64,000 bases of DNA from DASQZT01 sp963728965 (GTDB lineage: Bacteria; Acidobacteriota; Terriglobia; Bryobacterales; Bryobacteraceae), in the NCBI GenBank assembly GCA_963728965.1, contig CAVSMH010000008.1:248001-312000 (forward strand), in the 5' to 3' direction. Shown here piece by piece: positions 59,072-64,000 of this stretch. The position numbers were made by a program, and so were the translations under genes. The notes beneath the pieces were generated by a model. The model was not told the DNA's origin, did not search any database, and worked only from the letters and a program-made list of their open reading frames with translations. The stretch's first letter is position 1. The number at the start of each line of letters is the position of its first letter.

Positions 59072-60409
59072 TTACCACTCGGCAACCGATCCGTCCCGGT
59101 GAAACACGCGAGCCATCGGGCGGCTGCCCGCGAACGGATATTTTTTCAAGGCGTCTTCGGTGAGCTCGAACCCCAGGCCCGGCTTCTCTGGCAGCGGGTA
59201 TTTGCCATTGATCATGCGCATGGCGGGAAATCCAAGCCATTCCTCCCAGACCTTGTCGCGGACCTGCGGCACTGCCTGGCCGCAGCATTCTTGAATCAGG
59301 AAGTTGGGTATCGACGCGTCCACGTGAAGCGAAGCCAGCATCCCGATCGGCCCCTCGCACGCATGTGGCGCCATCGAGATGGAGGAGATGTTGGCCATGG
59401 CAGCCACCTTCCAAAGAGCGGTAATTCCGCCCACATGGTTCATGTCGGTTTGCAGGATATCGACCACGGACTGTTCCACGAGCTCGCGGACTCCGTAAGC
59501 CGCCACCAGACGTTCGCCGGTCGCGATGGGCGTATTCACCCGCCGCGCGATACGGGCCATCGCATGCACGTTCTCCGGCGGACACGGCTCCTCGACCCAA
59601 AGCAGGTGGAGCGGCTCCACTTCCTTGATGATGACGGCCGCGACGCTGGGACTGGTCTTGGCATGGAAGTCGACCGCGATGTCGATGTCCGGCCCCAGAC
59701 CTTCGCGCAGCATCTCCAGGTGGCGCACCGCTTCGGTGATCTTCTCGTTGGTCTCGATCCACTCGTAATAGCCCGGCAGGCCGCCTTTGAAGGCGGTGAT
59801 TCCTTGCGCCTGCGCCGTCTCCCGCAGGCGCTTCAAATCTTCGAGCGTTCGCGCATTGGCAACGTAGTAGCCGCGTACGCCGTCCGCATCGTTGGGGCCG
59901 CCCAGGAGTTTGTAAACGGGAACGCCCAGGATCTTGCCGCGCAGGTCCCACAGGGCCTGATCGATGGCCGAGATCGCCGAGCCCATCACCGGGCCGGCGC
60001 GGTAGAAACTGTGGACGTACATCGATTGCCAGTGGTGTTCCACGGGAACCGGGTCGGCGCCGATCAGAAACTCGCGGAAGTCGTTGATGCACGCCAACAC
60101 GGCGCCGGCTTTGCCCTCGAGAGTTCCTTCGCCCCAGCCCACCAGGCCGGCGTCGGTTTCCAGTTTTACGAATACGTACGGCCGGTCGGGAGGCGCTCCG
60201 GGAATTGTTACGCCGAACGTCTTGACATTGGTGATCCTCACCTTCGAGCCGAAGGCCGCGAGCGCGTTCGCGCCCGCCGGCACTGCGCCCCCCTGGGGCT
60301 CCAGTGCGCAATCGCAGAAGGACAATGCCGGCCGGCGCGCGGCTTGGCCCGCCATCCTGCCGCTGGCCATCGTCCCGCCGGCTCCTGCAAGAAAGTGACG
60401 CCGGTTCAT
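59072..60409 (-). CDS. Enolase-superfamily sugar acid dehydratase (galactonate/mannonate dehydratase-like), Tat signal
   Basis: The 445-residue protein belongs to the mandelate racemase/muconate lactonizing enzyme group. It has a Tat-like N-terminus (MNRRHFLAGAGGTMASG). The metal ligands are visible as DFHAKTSP (Asp with catalytic His), WVEEPCPPEN (Glu) and ATGERLVAAYG (Glu); the late catalytic His is in PHACEGPIGM. This set matches D-galactonate/D-mannonate-type dehydratases. It would convert an aldonic acid to a 2-keto-3-deoxy acid. Tat export of such an enzyme is unusual. It overlaps the upstream paralogue by 4 bp. Confidence 0.88.
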   Translation of the reverse strand: MNRRHFLAGAGGTMASGRMAGQAARRPALSFCDCALEPQGGAVPAGANALAAFGSKVRITNVKTFGVTIPGAPPDRPYVFVKLETDAGLVGWGEGTLEGKAGAVLACINDFREFLIGADPVPVEHHWQSMYVHSFYRAGPVMGSAISAIDQALWDLRGKILGVPVYKLLGGPNDADGVRGYYVANARTLEDLKRLRETAQAQGITAFKGGLPGYYEWIETNEKITEAVRHLEMLREGLGPDIDIAVDFHAKTSPSVAAVIIKEVEPLHLLWVEEPCPPENVHAMARIARRVNTPIATGERLVAAYGVRELVEQSVVDILQTDMNHVGGITALWKVAAMANISSISMAPHACEGPIGMLASLHVDASIPNFLIQECCGQAVPQVRDKVWEEWLGFPAMRMINGKYPLPEKPGLGFELTEDALKKYPFAGSRPMARVFHRDGSVAEW

Positions 60410-61494
60410 GGTTCACGCTCCCGATATTCCGCCAAGGCCGCTTCATCGACACGAATGCCCAGGCCCGGTCCGCGCGGCAGTGGCAGAAAGCCGTCCTTGA
60501 CCCTCTCCGTCGCCGCGCCGGCTAGCCGCGCGCGCATCCGCCGGTCCTCCTCGGCCGCCGGGTAGGGCGTCTGCTGAATGAAGAAATTCGGAAGGCTGGC
60601 CGCCAGGTTCAAGGCGGCGGCCGTCCCTATCGGTCCCCCATCGTGAAACGGGGCAGCTGCCACGTAGTACGTTTCCGCGAGAGCCGAAATCCGCCGCACC
60701 TGGGTGATGCCATGACGGTCGAGATCCGGACGGACCACGTCGATCGCGTCGCCGCGGAGCATCTCCTGGAAGACGCCCGCGTCGGCCGCGAACCGCCCCA
60801 AGCCGACTGGTGTTACGCTCTCGCCGGCGATCCGGTAGGCGGCGCTCAGGCTCGATGGCGAACAAGGCTCGTCGAACCAAAGGAGGTGGAAGCGCTCGAA
60901 CGCCGCGGCCAGGCTCGACGCGTCCCCCGGAGTCAGTTTCCCGGCGGCATCCAGCACAAAGTCGGAGCCCGCCCCGGCCGCGGACCGGACCCGATCCAGC
61001 CTCTCCCGGGTCGCGTTCACCAGCGTCGCGCTGTGGTTGGGCGCATGCGTCGCCGGGACCGGGATCAGGAACGCTGTGTGGCCGGCCGCGCGGGCCTGCG
61101 CAACTGCCGCGACCAACGCTTCGTCGCTCTCGCCTTCGATACCGGCGAGCGCGCGCGCCTGGTTGCGAGTGGGGCCGCCGAGCACCTGGTAAACGGGAGC
61201 ATTGGTGAACTTGCCCAGGACGTCGAGCATCGCCATGTCCAGCCCGGCGCGCGCCGGCCGGGCAACCGTCAGGCCTCGCCGAATGCTCTCGAAGCTGCTG
61301 GCCTCCTGGCCCTGGATTGCGGCGCGCACTCCAGAGAGATCCGCCGCGGAGATGCGGGAGCATTCTCCGTAGCCGGTGGCGCCCGACCGCGTTCGGAGAC
61401 ACAGGCAGGTATAGGCGCGTTTCGAGACGGGTTCCCGCACCGGGAAGGCGTCGAGCCCCACCATTTCAAGCGCCGGATTCAGGGGAACAGGCAT
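60406..61494 (-). CDS. Enolase-superfamily paralogue with altered active site
   Basis: The 362-residue protein has the same fold and order as its downstream partner: YGECSRISA (capping domain), LLWFDEPCSPSS (metal Glu) and PFHDGGPIGT (late His). At the first ligand it reads VLDAAGKL, with the Asp but no His. At the third ligand VGLGRFAAD replaces the usual G-E-R, so the Glu is missing. The lysine pair of the second strand is also absent (FLIPVP). No signal peptide is seen. It may be a subunit or binding protein without catalysis, or have a changed chemistry. It is the first gene of the minus-strand pair, divergent from the malectin sensor. Confidence 0.82.
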   Translation of the reverse strand: MPVPLNPALEMVGLDAFPVREPVSKRAYTCLCLRTRSGATGYGECSRISAADLSGVRAAIQGQEASSFESIRRGLTVARPARAGLDMAMLDVLGKFTNAPVYQVLGGPTRNQARALAGIEGESDEALVAAVAQARAAGHTAFLIPVPATHAPNHSATLVNATRERLDRVRSAAGAGSDFVLDAAGKLTPGDASSLAAAFERFHLLWFDEPCSPSSLSAAYRIAGESVTPVGLGRFAADAGVFQEMLRGDAIDVVRPDLDRHGITQVRRISALAETYYVAAAPFHDGGPIGTAAALNLAASLPNFFIQQTPYPAAEEDRRMRARLAGAATERVKDGFLPLPRGPGLGIRVDEAALAEYREREP

Positions 61495-61729
61495 ATTGGC
61501 GTCTCACCGCTGCGTGCCCGGATTGCCGGCAGCTCCAGCCGCGTCTGGATAAGCTAACACCCAGTCCGCCCAAGGTCCAGGTTAGGTACCGTGTCCGGCG
61601 TCGAAGCAGTATTGAAACGTTGGCCTTGCGAGGGTCGGTGAAGTCTGCCGGTCTGCCGCGATTTAACTGTTAGCCCGCAGCCGTTACCACGTTAGATTCC
61701 CGGCCCGTTCCGGCCAACGACATTGTGAT

Positions 61730-63334
61730 ATGCTTCCGCAGAGCGACATGCGCGCACGGGAAGAGATGGGCCTAGGGGAATCGCGCGAACAGGCCGTGCA
61801 GGCGGAGCTCACCCATGTGCTCGAGAGCCCTGCGTTTCGTACCAGCAAGCGATGCCGGGAGTTTCTCGAGTACATCGTCGCTCACACGCTCAGCGGGCCG
61901 GGCGGCGCTCTCAAAGAACGCTCGATTGGCGTGGAGCTTTTCCGGCTTGCGCCGGATTTCGACCCGGGGCAGCACACCATCGTTCGCGTCACAGCCAATG
62001 AACTCCGGAAGAAGCTCGCCCAGCACTACCTCGCCGACAACGGCTCGCTTCATCCGGTCCGAATCCACTTGCCTCCGGGATCCTACCGGGCCGAATTCCG
62101 GTGGGAGACGCCGGCCGCGGAACCAGCCGCCGCGGAACTGATCGGCGAGCCGCTTGCCGAACCGGCCGCCGCGCCGCCGTTACTTCCACCGCCGCCGGTT
62201 TCGGCAAGGCCGAACTGGCTCACTCGCCCGATGATCGCTTGCGCCGTGGCGCTTCTGGCAATCGCCGGCGCCTTCGCCTGGTGGCGATTCGCTGCGGTGA
62301 AACCGATCGCCGTCGATGCCAAGTCGGGCGGCGCGTTTCCCGTCGCGCCGATCGGGAGCGAGGATTTGCGGATCGTCGTAGGGTCCACGAATTCCTACAT
62401 GGATCGCAGCGGACGGAAATGGGGGCCGGATCGCTTCTTTTCCGGCGGCTCGGCGCTCTTCCGTCCCTCCGCCAAAATCGCCCGAACCCTCGATCCCGAT
62501 ATGTACCGGCGCCTGCGACAAGGCGAGTTTCAGTATGATATTCCGCTCCAGCCCGGCGCATATGAGCTGCATCTTCATTTTGCCGAAACGGGCTTGGCTG
62601 ACTTCATCAGTGCCGAGTCCAGCGGTGAGGGACAGCGCCTGTTCCGGGTCGCGGCGAATGGCCGGCCGATCCTGGATTTCTTCGACGTGGTCGCGGATGC
62701 CGCCGGAGCCAATACCTCGGATGAGCGCGTCTTCCGGGACATCTCGCCTTCCGCCGACGGCTTCCTCCACCTGAGCTTTTCCTCGACCCGAGGCGCCGCG
62801 ATGCTCAGTGGCATCGAGGTGTTGCCTGTCCGCCCCGGAAAGGTCAGGCCGATCCGGATTCGAGCGGGTTGGACCGCCTCGTGGCAGGATTCCAACGGGC
62901 AGCAGTGGCTGGCCGACTCCTACTTCTTGGGAGGCAATGCCTTGCTCCGCAAGACAAATCCTGCTCAGGAGAGCAACTCGGCCCCGTCTGAGATGGCGCT
63001 CTATGCCAGCGAGCGCTGGGGCAATTTTTCCTACGCGGTGCCGGCGGCCGTCGGCCGGTATCAGGTAACGTTGAAATTCTGCGAGGGACACTACGGACTG
63101 CACAACACCGGCGTGGGCGGGCTTGGAAGCCGCGTGTTCGACGTCTACTGTAACGGCGTCGCTCTTCTGAGGAATTTCGATATCGTCAAGGAAGCCGGCG
63201 GAGAAGGGCGGCCTCTGGATCGCGCGTTTCCCGGAATTCGGCCGAACGCTCAGGGCAAAATCGTCCTTAGCTTCGTGCCCATTAAGGGAATGGCCTGCGT
63301 CAATGCCATCGAAGTCGTGGAAGATTCGAAATAG
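61730..63334 (+). CDS. Membrane sensor/regulator with two malectin domains
   Basis: The 534-residue protein has three parts. Residues ~20-125 are a cytoplasmic domain common in Acidobacteria at the head of one-component regulators (FLEYIVAHTLSGPGGALKER, TIVRVTANELRKKLAQHYL, IHLPPGSYRAEF), presumed DNA binding. One helix spans ~168-187. Outside are two malectin-like carbohydrate-binding domains, ~205-370 and ~375-530, both with a W-x-x-D/P-x-x-F/Y-x-x-G-G start (WGPDRFFSGG; WLADSYFLGG) and a ...YELHLHFAE / YQVTLKFCE strand. It probably senses a glycan and controls the divergent enolase-type pair and the hydrolase genes. The direct DNA-binding role is inference. Confidence 0.82.
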   Translation: MLPQSDMRAREEMGLGESREQAVQAELTHVLESPAFRTSKRCREFLEYIVAHTLSGPGGALKERSIGVELFRLAPDFDPGQHTIVRVTANELRKKLAQHYLADNGSLHPVRIHLPPGSYRAEFRWETPAAEPAAAELIGEPLAEPAAAPPLLPPPPVSARPNWLTRPMIACAVALLAIAGAFAWWRFAAVKPIAVDAKSGGAFPVAPIGSEDLRIVVGSTNSYMDRSGRKWGPDRFFSGGSALFRPSAKIARTLDPDMYRRLRQGEFQYDIPLQPGAYELHLHFAETGLADFISAESSGEGQRLFRVAANGRPILDFFDVVADAAGANTSDERVFRDISPSADGFLHLSFSSTRGAAMLSGIEVLPVRPGKVRPIRIRAGWTASWQDSNGQQWLADSYFLGGNALLRKTNPAQESNSAPSEMALYASERWGNFSYAVPAAVGRYQVTLKFCEGHYGLHNTGVGGLGSRVFDVYCNGVALLRNFDIVKEAGGEGRPLDRAFPGIRPNAQGKIVLSFVPIKGMACVNAIEVVEDSK

Positions 63335-63563
63335 TTCCCTGGGATCTGTCCGCCGGAACCGCCTGCCCCAATGGAGCGAGTGGGGCGGCTGCCCATTCAC
63401 CGCTCGAGCAAATTTTGTTTCTTCCCGGGCTTTCAACCACTTACCGCCAGTCTGCGTCCCGCCCAAGTCCCGCTCCCCGCACCCCGTATGCGAACCTGAA
63501 ACTGTGGGGCAGGTCTCGTGTCTTTTTACGCGGCGCTCGGTTTTTGCATCAAAACCCGGCTTT

Positions 63564-63581
63564 CCGCGCAGATCTGCGCGG
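63564..63581. repeat. 18-bp palindrome, copy 1
   Basis: CCGCGCAGATCTGCGCGG is its own reverse complement. With its left flank (CCCGGCTTT) it forms an inverted repeat with copy 2 and that copy's right flank (AAAGCCCGG). Confidence 0.8.
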
Positions 63582-63628
63582 CCGAATCGGCGGAACTCCT
63601 TTCTTTTCACCAAATCGCTCCCGGGTTT

Positions 63629-63646
63629 CCGCGCAGATCTGCGCGG
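63629..63646. repeat. 18-bp palindrome, copy 2
   Basis: Identical to copy 1, 65 bp further on. GGGTTT before it and AAAGCCC after it extend the symmetry imperfectly to about 31 bp. Confidence 0.8.
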
Positions 63647-63756
63647 AAAGCCCGGTCATCCCGCGGCCCGCTTCAACGCCGTCTTCTTCAGCAGAAAGAC
63701 CCCGAACCCCATCGCCACCACCTTCGGCGGGCACCCAAATCGGCGCCGCAATCTCC

Positions 63757-63762
63757 TACAAT
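63757..63762 (+). promoter_or_regulatory. -10 box (TACAAT) of the terminal gene
   Basis: TACAAT lies 34 nt before the ATG at 63796. This gene has a real leader with an AAAGGAG ribosome site at about 63780-63786, unlike the leaderless genes. Confidence 0.5.
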
Positions 63763-63795
63763 AAGGTCGTCAAATCCCGAAAGGAGCATTCGCGC

Positions 63796-64000
63796 ATGCA
63801 TGCCGATTCCCGTCGCCGCTTCCTTCAATCCGCGGCCGTTCTATCTGCCCTCTCGTCCACTGCCAGGGGACAGGCTCCGTTGCTGCCCACCGTCAAGTTC
63901 GGCAAGTACGACATCACCCGCATGATCGTCGGGTCCAACCCGTTCTACGGCTACTCGCATTTCAACCGCATCCTCGACCAGACCATGCGCGAGTGGTATA
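63796..64000 (+). CDS. Tat-exported TIM-barrel-like protein, N-terminal part
   Basis: The frame starts at ATG 63796 and runs off the window after 68 codons. It has a Tat signal (SRRRFLQSAAVLSALSSTAR) and then VKFGKYDITRMIVGSNPFYG, the start of a TIM-barrel family common in Acidobacteria and Planctomycetes that is loosely related to aldo/keto reductases. AAAGGAG lies about 10 nt upstream. Too little is present to name a function. Confidence 0.65.
   Translation, partial: MHADSRRRFLQSAAVLSALSSTARGQAPLLPTVKFGKYDITRMIVGSNPFYGYSHFNRILDQTMREWY

Larger units (their letters stand above)
63335..63795. other. Gap with paired palindromes, no gene seen
   Basis: The 461 bases hold no gene I can support. 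They contain two copies of the same 18-bp perfect palindrome and the promoter of the next gene. Confidence 0.55.

Noticed and set aside
1..64000. CRISPR arrays, tRNA or rRNA genes
   Set aside because: No regularly spaced repeats, no T-loop (GGTTCGAATCC-type) with matching arms, and no rRNA core sequence were seen.

Overview
The window is high-GC bacterial DNA that reads as a chromosome segment of a soil Acidobacterium, most likely of the Bryobacterales/Solibacter type. The signs are three intact ~800-residue ADOP-type orphan permeases plus a decayed fourth, an Oar-like TonB-dependent receptor with an N-terminal carboxypeptidase-regulatory domain, many secreted enzymes with Sec or Tat signals, and dense long antisense ORFs. 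The taxon is an inference from gene families. No rRNA, tRNA, CRISPR array or phage module was recognised.

Layout. 1-8.6 kb: a truncated membrane protein, a small secreted protein, a hexuronate-type MFS carrier, and a minus-strand operon (TonB receptor, CBM9-like protein, SelA-like PLP enzyme). 8.9-16.3 kb: a 20-codon small ORF ahead of a secreted VOC protein, two translationally coupled MacB-type permeases, a chemoreceptor, and deoB-tpiA. 16.5-23.5 kb: a fused WaaA-LpxK lipid A/Kdo enzyme, a secreted protein, a decapitated MFS gene, a GT9 glycosyltransferase, a ~600-nt non-coding stretch rich in hairpins, an EEP nuclease and an esterase. 23.6-42.7 kb: M13 and M14 peptidases, three ADOPs, dxs with overlapping neighbours, a four-carbon acid-sugar kinase with a PdxA-type dehydrogenase, and a PmoA/DUF6807 protein. 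42.7-44.0 kb is a scar of an ADOP pseudogene joined to an IS5-type transposase fragment. 44.0-49.2 kb is a redox/stress block: an AhpD-like gene with an in-frame TGA, a BCP-type peroxiredoxin, an ECF sigma/anti-sigma pair, a methyltransferase and msrPQ. 49.2-63.3 kb is a hemicellulose-use cluster: GH43, GH51, two CE1-like esterases, a CE7 acetyl esterase, a CoA transferase, two enolase-superfamily proteins and a membrane sensor with two malectin domains.

Most notable. The AhpD-like gene at 44009-44617 is interrupted only by a TGA at the second position of its redox motif (C-P-F-TGA), where the family has Cys. A 6-bp perfect hairpin with an AGUU loop starts 11 nt after the TGA, so it reads as a CxxU selenoprotein next to a peroxiredoxin. 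Other points are the unidentified structured region at 20990-21600, a ~117-bp repeat at 8.9 and 49.2 kb that carries the same 20-codon hydrophobic small ORF and a promoter, the WaaA-LpxK fusion, and the malectin-sensor regulator divergent from a pair of enolase-superfamily genes, one of which lacks expected catalytic residues. Many genes have a TANNNT box 6-10 nt before the start codon, which points to leaderless transcripts.
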